Assembly (NCBI GenBank): GCA_016490735.1
Contig: JAEMWC010000623.1
Span: forward strand, 242,501 to 306,500
DNA from: Pachyseris speciosa
Lineage: Eukaryota > Cnidaria > Anthozoa > Scleractinia > Pachyseridae
Direction of reading: 5' to 3'
Length of the DNA stretch: 64,000 nt
Below the pieces are notes generated by a model that worked only from the letters and a program-made list of their open reading frames with translations, was not told the DNA's origin and made no database searches. The translations under genes and the position numbers were made by a program. Of the stretch, positions 48,169 through 57,533 are shown piece by piece (the first letter of the stretch is position 1; each line of letters starts with the position of its first letter).

Positions 48169-50400
48169 TTTCGTTAGCGGTTTAAGCTGACAGTCCTTTG
48201 TTAGCCGTTTTCTTAAAATTTCCGGTGTATTTTGAAATTCAATTTATTCAGCTTTCCTAATTTGAATAGAAATACAACCTCGCCCAAGCATAACCAATCT
48301 TATTCTGGGAAACCAGAGCTATAGCACTCGATACAATTTTTACAATTTCTCACTACAACTTTACATCCACATGTTAACAATCGCGCGGTCTCGTTTTTAC
48401 ACTTTATGATCAAGTCCCGTTTCTGCAATCGAGTCCCTTTTCTAGCATTGGATCTTGTCTTTACAGACGAGTCTATTTTTGGATCATTCAAGGTTAATGG
48501 GAAACCAGAGCTATAGCAATTGATAAAACCACAGACCATCTTATGACCACTATTTTTACTTTTTTCCCAATCGATTTTCGTTCTGTTCATCGAGGCCCCT
48601 TTCCTTTAATCGACTCTTGTTTCTACAATCGAGTCTCGCTCTGTTCATCGAGTCTCTTTTCTGAAATCAAGTCTCGTTCCACAATCAAGACTCCTTCCTA
48701 CGATCCACTCTGGGGTGTCATTTGAAGACGAAGTTATAGTACATGTACATAGAGACAGCTAGAGATGGAGAGAAAGAGAAGGAGACTTCGGTCTAAGTTT
48801 GTTGAAGATTGGCCATCGACACCACTATAATTAACATTGTAGTGATGTGCCTTGTTCCAATACGTGGGTACAGCAGTACAACAATACAACCTCAATCCTT
48901 AGAAGATAACCCTTTACACTCTGCCTGATATTCACATTCATTTGCTCCTCATGGTTTTAAATCTATTTTCTTTGACACTTGATGAGAGAATTTACCCAGT
49001 TATTTTATCAGGGAGTTTAATCAAATTATAAGTTATGATATCAGGCTATTTTGTCATGACAACCAGACATCATAAAACAAACAAACATGATATATTGAGA
49101 AAGGCTCTGGTGTCCACGTTTACATCAGTACTGTGCTTCAGAGACGTGTTAAATGATAATAATATTGCTTTTTCCATCTTCTAAATGTCACACTTGATCT
49201 TCAGCGATTGGACATCTTTCAACTCTTATGATGACAGAAATCAAATAACAGATTAGTACGCAGTGAGACCGATTCTGACCATCTGAATACCTCGGATGCA
49301 GGGATCACTGGATATAACTACAAGAACTGTAATATCATGAAACTTCTTGAGCTGTAAAGTGAGGCAACAATGGATCAAATCCCTTAAACGCCACTATGAT
49401 ATTTGAAAGACCGAAGGCCAGGGTATCTTTGCCTGGTAACAGGACTTCAATGGCTGTTTCTGTTCATGATTTCTAAAGAACTTATCCGCCGCGTTAAACG
49501 TCTAAATAAACGAAAGCATCACATCACATCGTATTGCGTGCCTATGACATTGAAGATATCTACTGACACTCCGTGTCTAAAAGTTAATTACACTTCAAAC
49601 TTGCTTGTCAGCGGCTATTGTTTGTACGCCAATCGCAATTTTCCGCTGCTGGTACAACGGGTAATCCGAAAGCAGCGGTTACAGCTACGACTGCATGCGG
49701 TCCTTTTCTTCTCGCGCCTCTCTTCAGTCTCTTTCCGCTCTGTTCTCTTCCCTCCAGTCTCATTCCCTGTTGCTCACCGAGCTATTGATAGATGGCGCTT
49801 CAACTATACAGAAAGGGACCACCAACAGTCTAATATCTATAGACTTGTGACACTTGTTGTTCAATCATTTTGCTTAGTTAAGCGTTCATAACCTCTTACG
49901 GCATTTCAATAAGTGAAAGTGAGTTTTGCTATAAGCAGAACATGAACAGATCGGAAATTTCCTCAGGGTTACAAGAACATTTTTTTGAACACGATACCAT
50001 CACGGGTCTTCGTCATTCTAAAACACACAGCAATGAAAAGCTGAATTCCATTTGTATTTCTTTTCCAATGTCGGAATCTCTATTCGCTAATTCCTCTGCG
50101 AGACAAATTTTTCGATGGCCGCCGGTTACAAGGGAAAATTTTATCTAGCTTTCTTTATTTGCTGAGGCGTTCATTGACCATATTTCACGCAGCAGGAAAA
50201 TGAGCGGATAGCCTGTGTTTGGCAGCCATTGAAAATGCTGGAAATCTGCTATCCGTAGTGTGTCAGTTTTTTATAATACCAAATAACCTGAGAGCCTCAC
50301 TTTGGGGTCTGTAATGTTTCCCAGTGCTTCATTCATCTTCACTTTGGTTTTGTGCTGAAAGCCCAATGATTAAGCAATAGAAGACTTGTTCCGTGTTTAC
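48169..50400. other. No gene seen
   Basis: 48300-48700 contains two copies of GGGAAACCAGAGCTATAGCA and many ATCGAGTC motifs. The longest open frame (49403-49891) starts at TTG and shows no domain. Host sequence flanking the Polinton-like element. Confidence 0.4.
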
Positions 50401-50459
50401 ATAGCCTCATATAAACACGAGGGGGGCTGGGAGAATTCGAGACAGCTATGCAAACTCGA

Positions 50460-50660
50460 GACGCAAGTAGTATAGTGTTTGGCGGTTTCAGCACACTTTT
50501 CCATCAAATAATAACAGCACATTTTTCAATCAAATTTTACAGCACATTTTTCAATCTGATGGAAATATATAGTTGTTTAATCTGATGGAAATATATAGTT
50601 GTTTAATCTGAAATTCTCGGAAAAATCACCAAGCGTGACATTCTCGGAAAACAGGGAATA
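50460..50660 (+). repeat. Short direct repeats at the left margin of the viral element
   Basis: A 26-bp unit starting AATCTGATGGAAATATATAG is repeated exactly at 50553-50578 and 50579-50604. CAGCACATTTTTCAATC occurs twice plus one diverged copy, and ATTCTCGGAAAA twice. This could be part of a terminal repeat or an origin-like region. Confidence 0.7.
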
Positions 50661-50716
50661 AGTCATCGCCTATCATGTGTTAGCTGCATAAAGAAATAAT
50701 ATCTCATATAATATAG

Positions 50717-51280
50717 ATGAGTTGTAATTTAGTAATCCACAATGAATTGAAGAATATGGGGGAGTTTACATGTCCTTTTTGTGATCAGCTATTGGTCAAA
50801 GTTGTTAAAAGTGTGAAAGCACCTTGCTGTGATAAACAGAAAATGTTTAATGATGATGGTGAAAATGTTTGTCTAAATTGTGGTTCAGTCCACGGCTATG
50901 ACTATTGTAAAGAGTACGTCGACTTTCATAATAATATGTATAAAATACAGCGAAAATCTGTATATCATCGGAAGTACCATATTGAAAATGTGATAAATGA
51001 TATATGTTGTAAGAATGGACTTCAAATTTCTGTAAAAGATAAAGGCAAAATATTGAAAATATTCCAAGAGATAGACACTATCATCCCTTCGGTGAATAAG
51101 AATCGTAAAAGAATGATAAGCACCAAATTTATGCTTAAGCAAATATTCATAATGCTTGATCTACCATTTGATGAAATAATAGTTACAAGATCAAAGAAGA
51201 CATTAAAATTTTATGATCGATATTGGGTTGAGATTCTATTGTTAATATTTGATAAGATTATTCGTATTATCAAGCAGTGA
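50717..51280 (+). CDS. VLTF3-like viral late transcription factor
   Basis: 187 residues. Cys pairs at residues 19/22, 37/38 and 52/55 look like zinc ribbons. The segment CLNCG (52-56), then YVDFHNNMYKIQRKSVYHRK (67-86), is the signature of the poxvirus late transcription factor 3 family found across large DNA viruses. The C-terminus is helical and lysine-rich. The protein would be expected to act with the host or viral transcription machinery to switch on late genes. The start is an ATG after AATATAG. Unlike the structural genes, no TCTAA element precedes it. Its last 11 bases overlap the convergent gene. It is shorter than poxvirus homologues by impression; the family is recognised by motif only. 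Confidence 0.8.
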   Translation: MSCNLVIHNELKNMGEFTCPFCDQLLVKVVKSVKAPCCDKQKMFNDDGENVCLNCGSVHGYDYCKEYVDFHNNMYKIQRKSVYHRKYHIENVINDICCKNGLQISVKDKGKILKIFQEIDTIIPSVNKNRKRMISTKFMLKQIFIMLDLPFDEIIVTRSKKTLKFYDRYWVEILLLIFDKIIRIIKQ

Positions 51281-51755
51281 ATTTTTCATCATATTTCAGT
51301 AGGTACTTATCAATAATTGGACTATTATCAGTCACATAATCATCGATATTCTTCATTGAGATTTGTATACTTGAAGCATCAAAATCACCACTTCTCAACT
51401 TGTCTTTTATTGAATTGAGTAGATGTTGATAGCTTTGATAAGCATATGTACAATTCTGGATTTTCAAATCTAGGTTTTTATGCTTCATCCACCCTTGTAT
51501 CAAAAGTGCTGCTGTACTGATAGCTACCAAACTAACACCACCTGTTGCCACACTTGTGGCGAGACCCCCAGTTGCAAAGATGATGGACAAGGAATTCCCC
51601 AGTAATTTCCATTTTTTGAACCGTTTAACAGCCTGTTTATGAGCCCAACACTTTCTGTGATATGTGTGGTAATAGGCTTTTAATTCATTTACCTGATCTT
51701 CTGTTAATTCACCTGAAATATGGTTCCAGCTGAATATGCTTTTTCGCTCTTTCAT
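51270..51755 (-). CDS. Unknown protein with two hydrophobic segments
   Basis: 161 residues. The N-terminal third is basic and helical (YYHTYHRKCWAHKQAVKRFK). Residues about 53-90 form a hydrophobic hairpin (SLSIIFATGGLATSVATGGV, then SLVAISTAALLIQGW). The rest is a helical, polar domain. Likely membrane-associated. It overlaps the end of the VLTF3-like gene tail to tail and lies 9 bases below the start of the next gene's stop, so it is probably co-transcribed with 52184-51765. I do not recognise the family; a SLATT-like two-helix arrangement is possible but not supported further. Confidence 0.6.
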   Translation of the reverse strand: MKERKSIFSWNHISGELTEDQVNELKAYYHTYHRKCWAHKQAVKRFKKWKLLGNSLSIIFATGGLATSVATGGVSLVAISTAALLIQGWMKHKNLDLKIQNCTYAYQSYQHLLNSIKDKLRSGDFDASSIQISMKNIDDYVTDNSPIIDKYLLKYDEKFTA

Positions 51756-51764
51756 ACAATATGC

Positions 51765-52184
51765 TTATATAACGATTCTGTTCAACACACAGTACCACAA
51801 ACCAGACAATTGTCCACTTAGAGGTGACAATTTGTTAAATTTCGTTGTCATGAAACGGGGGAAAGCATAAGAATATCCTCTGTCAAGTGAATGTTTGACA
51901 TAAAACCTACCGAAGGCATCGTGTAATATGCCATGTGTCTGTAATGTATCAATCCAACCAAGAGTATGCTCCAAAAAATGTGTTAAGCAGCCTTCACCGG
52001 GACCGATTAATCCAATGCCTATATGCTCCTGGATAATGTCTCTCACTTCAACATACTTGTTAAAATGTTTGTGATATAGAAACTGATAAACCAAAGCTGA
52101 TTTCAAAATCCTCTTATCAACACCAGGGTTTTTCCGTTCGGCATCCCGAGTAAACCATCTCACATATCTAATTATTTTGTTCAT
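51765..52184 (-). CDS. Unknown 139-residue protein
   Basis: Basic N-terminus (MNKIIRYVRWFTRDAERK), then a mixed region with FLYHKHFNKYVEVRDII and a Gly-rich GIGLIGPGEGCLTHFLEH. No signal peptide or membrane helix. Its start overlaps the end of the upstream fibre-like gene by 17 bases, implying one operon-like cluster read leftward. It has no TCTAA element before the ATG. Family unrecognised. Position beside the fibre genes hints at a virion or attachment role, but this is only context. Confidence 0.6.
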   Translation of the reverse strand: MNKIIRYVRWFTRDAERKNPGVDKRILKSALVYQFLYHKHFNKYVEVRDIIQEHIGIGLIGPGEGCLTHFLEHTLGWIDTLQTHGILHDAFGRFYVKHSLDRGYSYAFPRFMTTKFNKLSPLSGQLSGLWYCVLNRIVI

Positions 52185-53178
52185 TTATATTATATCGTTG
52201 GATTAAAATTTGATGATGATCTGAAATTGTTTTTTCGTCTAATATAGAATCCAAGTACACACAGAAAAAAATAACACTACCGTCAAGAGGTGCCATGGAG
52301 CTAGGATTCAAATCACCAAAAGTCATTTGCCGACTACCACTTCTGTTAGCCGCTGTAAAACTTCCAATATGTTTTTTATTCCAATAGATTTTACTTGTGT
52401 TTGTTTTTGGAGAAGATAAATTATCCCAGTGAACAGACAAGCAGTGCCAAACATTTATTTGAGCCAAATCATTTGAGGAATAATCAGATATCTTTCTGAA
52501 GTTCTGTATAGATGCTGCTGGACCGAAATACACACAATTTGATTGATCAACACCACTTATAACTAAATTTGAACCATTGTAATAGCTGACAAACTTATCA
52601 TAACCTTTATTATCATGACCAAAAAGACCATTTTTCCATGGACTTCCACCTGTATTTGAATTTAATTTATAAACAATGAAGATATTAACAGCATTATTAT
52701 TTAAATTGATTTGACTTATCATTCTCTGTGATCCATTAAAGTCTAAATAATAACGTCCATTATGTTTCTCAGCCTTGGTACAAACAGTGGGTCTTATGTT
52801 CAAAGTCGGTTGCGTTGCATTATTTTCTTCATTCGAGAGATCGTACAATGTTTCAACTTTTCTGTCTGCATTCATATCTAGAAAATTGTTATTCGCTCTG
52901 TCGATTTGATAAGTACATTTAGAGTATAATCTGATGAATTCAGAAACCCACAAATCCAAAAAACTATCTCTGACAATATCTGAAACTTGTGATTTGATTA
53001 CAACATGATCAGAATCATTGCCTGCTTTTACATTAGTCAAATGTTTGTTTCCAAGATCATAGTGACCATCTTGTGTTAATGTAAAACCATTTCCATTATC
53101 ACCTTTAGGACCAATTGCACCAGTATCGCCTTTATCACCTTTATTATCTTGATTTTGTGGAGAATTAAAAACTCCCAT
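52168..53178 (-). CDS. Short collagen-stalked fibre-like protein with lectin-like domain
   Basis: 336 residues. It shares its first five residues (MGVFN) with the long fibre gene. Residues about 14-32 are collagen-type Gly-X-Y triplets (GDKGDTGAIGPKGDNG). Next comes a fibre-style HYDLGNKHLTNV segment, then from about residue 110 a beta-rich region with RYYLDFNGSQRM and IFIVYKL. This region resembles concanavalin A/LamG-like sandwiches used in phage tail fibres. A host-attachment spike is the likely role. The ATG follows a TAATCTA...TATATG signal. Paralogy of the N-terminus with the neighbour is seen directly; the lectin fold is inferred. Confidence 0.65.
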   Translation of the reverse strand: MGVFNSPQNQDNKGDKGDTGAIGPKGDNGNGFTLTQDGHYDLGNKHLTNVKAGNDSDHVVIKSQVSDIVRDSFLDLWVSEFIRLYSKCTYQIDRANNNFLDMNADRKVETLYDLSNEENNATQPTLNIRPTVCTKAEKHNGRYYLDFNGSQRMISQINLNNNAVNIFIVYKLNSNTGGSPWKNGLFGHDNKGYDKFVSYYNGSNLVISGVDQSNCVYFGPAASIQNFRKISDYSSNDLAQINVWHCLSVHWDNLSSPKTNTSKIYWNKKHIGSFTAANRSGSRQMTFGDLNPSSMAPLDGSVIFFCVYLDSILDEKTISDHHQILIQRYNINEQNN

Positions 53179-53194
53179 ATAATATTATTTTAGA

Positions 53195-56100
53195 TTAATT
53201 CATAATTACTTCAAGTGTGAATGCTGTATCAAATTCTCCACTATTGGGATGTGAATAATCAATGATTAAATAGCCTCTCGATAATGATTTATTGACGTCA
53301 ACCGTTGTGATGTTTCTACCCGTAGCACCATGTCTGTATTCAAAAATTGTTGCTGGTAATGGTAAATTTCCAGCACCTTCAGCTTTTGTCTTGAAGTAGA
53401 ATATTCCGGGTTTTGTTCCTTGTATTACATACATATTCTTAATATGAAAGTTATTGTTATGAATGACTAAAAAATCAGCGCCATTTATCAATACAGTCTT
53501 TAAAGCATTCTTATTATGTCCTCGTTTGGCTTTGACAGAGCAATTTAAATATTGTATTTGACCGATTATTCCATTCCCATTCAAATTTAGATCACCTCCT
53601 AATTTCGGACTGTAAAGAGCAAATCCACCCAAATCGAAAGCTGTTTCCATAATTACGCCTGTGACACTTGAACGAAATAGATTCAAACTATTATTATGAA
53701 TTCTATAGCCATTCAGATTTAAATCACCACCAAGTTTGGCCTCTTTTATCAGATAAGTGTTCATATTAATATTATTCAGCATTGTCAATTCGCCATTGTC
53801 TCCACCAAACAACCAATTTTCATTTTCTTTCACATCAAAACCATTCAAATTTAAATTAGTTTGTAATTGTATTTCTTCATTCACGATTTTGAAAGGTTCA
53901 GAGAAGTCGTAAACACTTGATGGAACGTCTGCAGCTTCGAAATCAATACCATATACAACACAAGGAACTTTGTACTTATTTGGATAAGTTGGGTTAGCAT
54001 TAATATGAATCGTACAATATAAATATTCAGGTGGTGAACTTGCTGATGGTTTTTCAATCCATAATAAATATCTCGAATGATCTTCATTTCTGTTGTCAAA
54101 TTTTCTCCCTACAGTTTTATGAATTGTAATTCCACCAGTTGCATTGAATGTTACACTACTAAGACTCATTCCTTCATAATCAGGAAATAGCCATTCAAGA
54201 ATGAAAGTGTATTTTCCATCTTTTATTGTGTACATATTAAATCCAATTCTAGCTCTGTAAATATGATTAGCTTCTTTATTCAAGTCTATATCAATAACCT
54301 TTTTTAAAATCAAATGCGGTGAACGAGGTAAATTGACATATCCATTAACTGTCAAGCCATATTCAGTGCTAATTTCATTGATATCATTCATCAAATATTT
54401 GAAAGCATTCTTTGGATGAGAAGCAGATGAAATATGACTTTTTTCTAATTGATCTAAATTTACGGCATCAGTTTTATTTGTTCCTTCTTTTAAGTCAATG
54501 ATTTTATGCCCTCCAAGTTTCATATCCGCTGCCATCGCGTTTGTTCCATTCAATAATAAAGTGTTTGCTCTGATGGTTTGTGAAGCTCGATTTAAAACTC
54601 TAAAGTTTACAGCATCAGTTTCATTCACCACATCCGCTAAATTCGTCAATTTATTTCCAGCCATGTTTAGATCACCAGCCATTGGAATACTTCCATCGAG
54701 TTTCAAAAAATTATCATTCACATAGTTTCTATTAACAGCTGAATAACCGAATCTTGGGTTATCTGGTATGCCAAATAGATCATTTCTATTCATGCTGACA
54801 GGTGCATAAATTACACCACCTGTATTTATATTAAGGAAATCAGCTGTTTTATTATCAACATACTTTTTGTTTACAGCATCTTGTGGGTTTGAGGGGTTAT
54901 CCTGCAGGTTGAGGATTTTGTTTAATTTCATGTCAATATTACTACCAAACGCAACATGGCCGTTTTCAATTTCATATGCTGGGTCATGGAGAAAGTAAGA
55001 CAAGTTGGTATGATAGCCATAGGCCCCATAAACGATGATATGTGTTTTGGTGTTAGACGCAGGAGCAGTGCTGGAAAGTTCCACCTGTATTGCCGCTTGC
55101 CCACCACTGGTTTTTTCGATTCGGAAAAGCTTCTTCATATAACCATCAACGTGTGGAGTTTGGGGAAAAGGTTTTTGAAACGGCTGTCCCGCATCTCGTA
55201 TATTTACAGTTGGAAGGGTTAAATCGACTGTTGCACTTCTTGGGTCTGATGGTGAGTAAAACTCAACAACAAAAGTGTACTGACTGTTTCTCAAAGATGT
55301 CACATTAAAACGAATTTTGGATGTAAAGTTACCACTATGTGAAATGATAAAAGACAATGACGACTTGTTTATGTGGTATGGTGATCTATCAAAATTCTCA
55401 ATTTGAAGGTTTGTTGCATCACTAACTACAGAAGACTTGGATTTGTCTTTTAACAGAAAAGCGAATGGGTTGCGTTGGGTACCAGATGCTGATAAAATAA
55501 GGTCATCAACATACTTTTTGTTGGCAGAATCTTTGTCAGAAGTTGGAGCCCCAACATTTGTTATTTTATTGTCACCCATGTCAAGATCACCAGTCATTGC
55601 AACACTTCCATCTTTTTTAAGAAATGGTGAAACATCAATGCCAGTAATTCCAGCAATTTCAGTATCAACATACCCCTTTGTAGCTGTATCATTGTTTGCT
55701 GTTGGCGCTGCTACATTAGTCAATTTATTACCTCCAAGATTCAAATCAGAAGTCATTGCAACGCTTCCATCTTTTTTCACAAAGTTATTATTGAGATATG
55801 TTGTACTCACTTTACCTTTTACACCATCATCAACGTATTTTCTAGTTGCGCAGTCTTGTGGAAGTATAGGGCGTCCAACATTGACTATTCTATGAAAACT
55901 CATTTTAACCTCATTATTAAATACAATTCTTCCTTCTTCTATTTCAAAAGCTGGGTCGTGAATATGTGATAAAATGATATTAGAAAATCCATAAACACCA
56001 TAAACTATGACGTAATGTTTTTTATTATTTTGTAAATATGGTGAAATCAACAATAACTCCATTGATGTGGAACCATGACTTGTTTTTTCAAGGAAGAATA

Positions 56101-56755
56101 TTCTCTTAAGATAACCATCAACAAGATGAGTCTTTGGAAATGCTCTTTTTATTGAATCCTTTCTTTCAATTAAATTAGATGACAGATTGTCGTCATCGAC
56201 TGTTGCATTATTTGGGCTACCATCAGTATAAAACTCAACAACTAAAGTGTACTTTGAAACTTCCAATTGTGTCAGATCAAAACGAAGAACAGTTGTAAGA
56301 CCAGCAGTAGGAATAACAAAAGACAAGGCTATTTTATTAAATGAGTAAGGGCTTTTGTCAAAATCTTCCAATTGCAGATTATTCGCATTTCTAAGAATAG
56401 TTGTTTTTGATGTATCTTCAAGAAGAAATTTGAATGGATTAACACGTGTTCCTTCAATTGATAAAACAGCATCATTAACATATCCCAAGTTAGCAGAATC
56501 ATAATGATTTACTGGATCACCAACATCTGTCAAACGTTTATTTTCAATGTCATAATTACCATCTTGTGTTAATCTAAATCCATCACCTTTGGGACCAACA
56601 GCTCCAGTAGCTCCTTGTGGACCAATTGCACCTGTATTACCTTTTGGACCTCTATCACCTTTTTCACCTTTGGGACCAATTGGACCAGCTGGGCCTCTTT
56701 CACCAGTACCAGTTTCTGTTTTATCTTGATTTATTTGAGCATTAAAAACTCCCAT
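53195..56755 (-). CDS. Giant collagen-stalked, phage-tail-fibre-like protein
   Basis: 1186 residues. A collagen-like stretch (about 17-60, GERGPAGPIGPKGEKGDRG and on) is followed by alternating modules. Short repeats of the type NLGGNKLTNVAAPTANNDTA, ending in a GYVD or KYVD sequence, recur at least six times; these are typical of bacteriophage tail-fibre stalks. Three longer beta-rich domains of about 180 residues (near 98, 420 and 775) begin with NPFKFLL/NPFAFLL/NAFKYLM and contain YTLVVEFY-like strands, so they are paralogous. The C-terminus (from about 1090) is separate. Expected role: trimeric attachment fibre on the capsid. The ATG is preceded by TTAATCTAAC...ATATAATG. The frame is intact over 3.5 kb. 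Confidence 0.75.
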   Translation of the reverse strand: MGVFNAQINQDKTETGTGERGPAGPIGPKGEKGDRGPKGNTGAIGPQGATGAVGPKGDGFRLTQDGNYDIENKRLTDVGDPVNHYDSANLGYVNDAVLSIEGTRVNPFKFLLEDTSKTTILRNANNLQLEDFDKSPYSFNKIALSFVIPTAGLTTVLRFDLTQLEVSKYTLVVEFYTDGSPNNATVDDDNLSSNLIERKDSIKRAFPKTHLVDGYLKRIFFLEKTSHGSTSMELLLISPYLQNNKKHYVIVYGVYGFSNIILSHIHDPAFEIEEGRIVFNNEVKMSFHRIVNVGRPILPQDCATRKYVDDGVKGKVSTTYLNNNFVKKDGSVAMTSDLNLGGNKLTNVAAPTANNDTATKGYVDTEIAGITGIDVSPFLKKDGSVAMTGDLDMGDNKITNVGAPTSDKDSANKKYVDDLILSASGTQRNPFAFLLKDKSKSSVVSDATNLQIENFDRSPYHINKSSLSFIISHSGNFTSKIRFNVTSLRNSQYTFVVEFYSPSDPRSATVDLTLPTVNIRDAGQPFQKPFPQTPHVDGYMKKLFRIEKTSGGQAAIQVELSSTAPASNTKTHIIVYGAYGYHTNLSYFLHDPAYEIENGHVAFGSNIDMKLNKILNLQDNPSNPQDAVNKKYVDNKTADFLNINTGGVIYAPVSMNRNDLFGIPDNPRFGYSAVNRNYVNDNFLKLDGSIPMAGDLNMAGNKLTNLADVVNETDAVNFRVLNRASQTIRANTLLLNGTNAMAADMKLGGHKIIDLKEGTNKTDAVNLDQLEKSHISSASHPKNAFKYLMNDINEISTEYGLTVNGYVNLPRSPHLILKKVIDIDLNKEANHIYRARIGFNMYTIKDGKYTFILEWLFPDYEGMSLSSVTFNATGGITIHKTVGRKFDNRNEDHSRYLLWIEKPSASSPPEYLYCTIHINANPTYPNKYKVPCVVYGIDFEAADVPSSVYDFSEPFKIVNEEIQLQTNLNLNGFDVKENENWLFGGDNGELTMLNNINMNTYLIKEAKLGGDLNLNGYRIHNNSLNLFRSSVTGVIMETAFDLGGFALYSPKLGGDLNLNGNGIIGQIQYLNCSVKAKRGHNKNALKTVLINGADFLVIHNNNFHIKNMYVIQGTKPGIFYFKTKAEGAGNLPLPATIFEYRHGATGRNITTVDVNKSLSRGYLIIDYSHPNSGEFDTAFTLEVIMN

Positions 56756-56767
56756 TATATCATCTTG

Positions 56768-56842
56768 TTAGATTAATTTTTCGATTCTTTCTGTTTTTGG
56801 ATTCTCCTGTTTTTCAACATTTTGGAAATTATTGATTGCCAT
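56768..56842 (-). CDS. Tiny 24-residue ORF between ATPase and fibre genes
   Basis: Starts at an ATG preceded by the same TAATCTAATATTATATG signal as the large genes and ends at 56768 with the TAA that overlaps the next gene's TCTAA element. Product is polar and charged (NVEKQENPKTERIEK). Could be a real micro-protein or a decoy start; size alone gives no function. Confidence 0.4.
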   Translation of the reverse strand: MAINNFQNVEKQENPKTERIEKLI

Positions 56843-56858
56843 ATAATATTAGATTAGA

Positions 56859-57497
56859 TTAAACAGCACCATAAAAATTTCTCTTGATTGTCTTCATCGG
56901 CTTGTCAACATAACAGAAGGAATATGGTTTTTTGGTTGCTTCAATGTATTTCTTCTTGTCGATTCCAAGTTCTTGTGCAATCAAGTTCCTTTCTCTTGAG
57001 GATGGGAAATCATAAAGGCAGAAGTGACTGCAATTGAGTCTGATTGATTTTGGACAGCCATAGAATGATTGTGTGAGATATATGACTGAACAGTTCTTGT
57101 GTCTCCCCTGAATGAAATAGCTTATGATTTGATCTTGTTTTTTATCAGTGACAAAATCATCAAAAACAACCAATCGCTGCAAATCTGTGTCTTTTATTTG
57201 TTCAACTGGCAATATCTCTTCTTGACTGCAAACCAAGGCAGGATATCCAATGTGACTGCTTATTTCATCCATTACTTTCCGAAGATATTGATATTTGTCT
57301 TGATCTAAATTTTTTGCATAAAGATGTATCTGATCATAATAAACCAATGGTTCCATAATCAGATGCATGAACAATGTTGTCTTTCCAGATCCAGAATTAC
57401 CAGCCAGCAGCATCCTGAAAGTGTCTTTTGGCATATACGGATACAACTGTCTGAATGAATTCTTTAAACCCTGAATATCATAATTAGGGATTTCCAT
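56859..57497 (-). CDS. A32/FtsK-HerA-type genome-packaging ATPase
   Basis: 212 residues. Walker A AGNSGSGKTT (residues 32-41), Walker B RLVVFDDF (108-115), and a sensor-like VIYLTQSFYG (about 138-147) fit the packaging ATPase shared by Polintons, virophages and large DNA viruses. It should pump the genome into the capsid. Length matches Polinton ATPases. It is divergently transcribed from the coiled-coil gene. The 36-bp gap holds a shared, nearly symmetric TTAGATTAGTCTAA sequence serving both starts. The frame is intact. Confidence 0.88.
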   Translation of the reverse strand: MEIPNYDIQGLKNSFRQLYPYMPKDTFRMLLAGNSGSGKTTLFMHLIMEPLVYYDQIHLYAKNLDQDKYQYLRKVMDEISSHIGYPALVCSQEEILPVEQIKDTDLQRLVVFDDFVTDKKQDQIISYFIQGRHKNCSVIYLTQSFYGCPKSIRLNCSHFCLYDFPSSRERNLIAQELGIDKKKYIEATKKPYSFCYVDKPMKTIKRNFYGAV

Positions 57498-57533
57498 ATG
57501 TAAATAGTTTAGATTAGTCTAACACAATTGTAT
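57498..57533. promoter_or_regulatory. Divergent promoter of ATPase and coiled-coil genes
   Basis: 36 bp contain TTAGATTAGTCTAAC, in which TTAGA (read leftward as TCTAA) and TCTAA point to the two opposite genes. Each is followed by AT-rich sequence ending in TATG at the start codon. Confidence 0.5.

Noticed and set aside
49403..49891. 162-codon open frame
   Set aside because: Starts at TTG, composition is unlike a protein, no domain or splice context.
50401..50700. CRISPR-like or integron-like array
   Set aside because: Only two exact 26-bp tandem units with no spacers, in a eukaryotic context.
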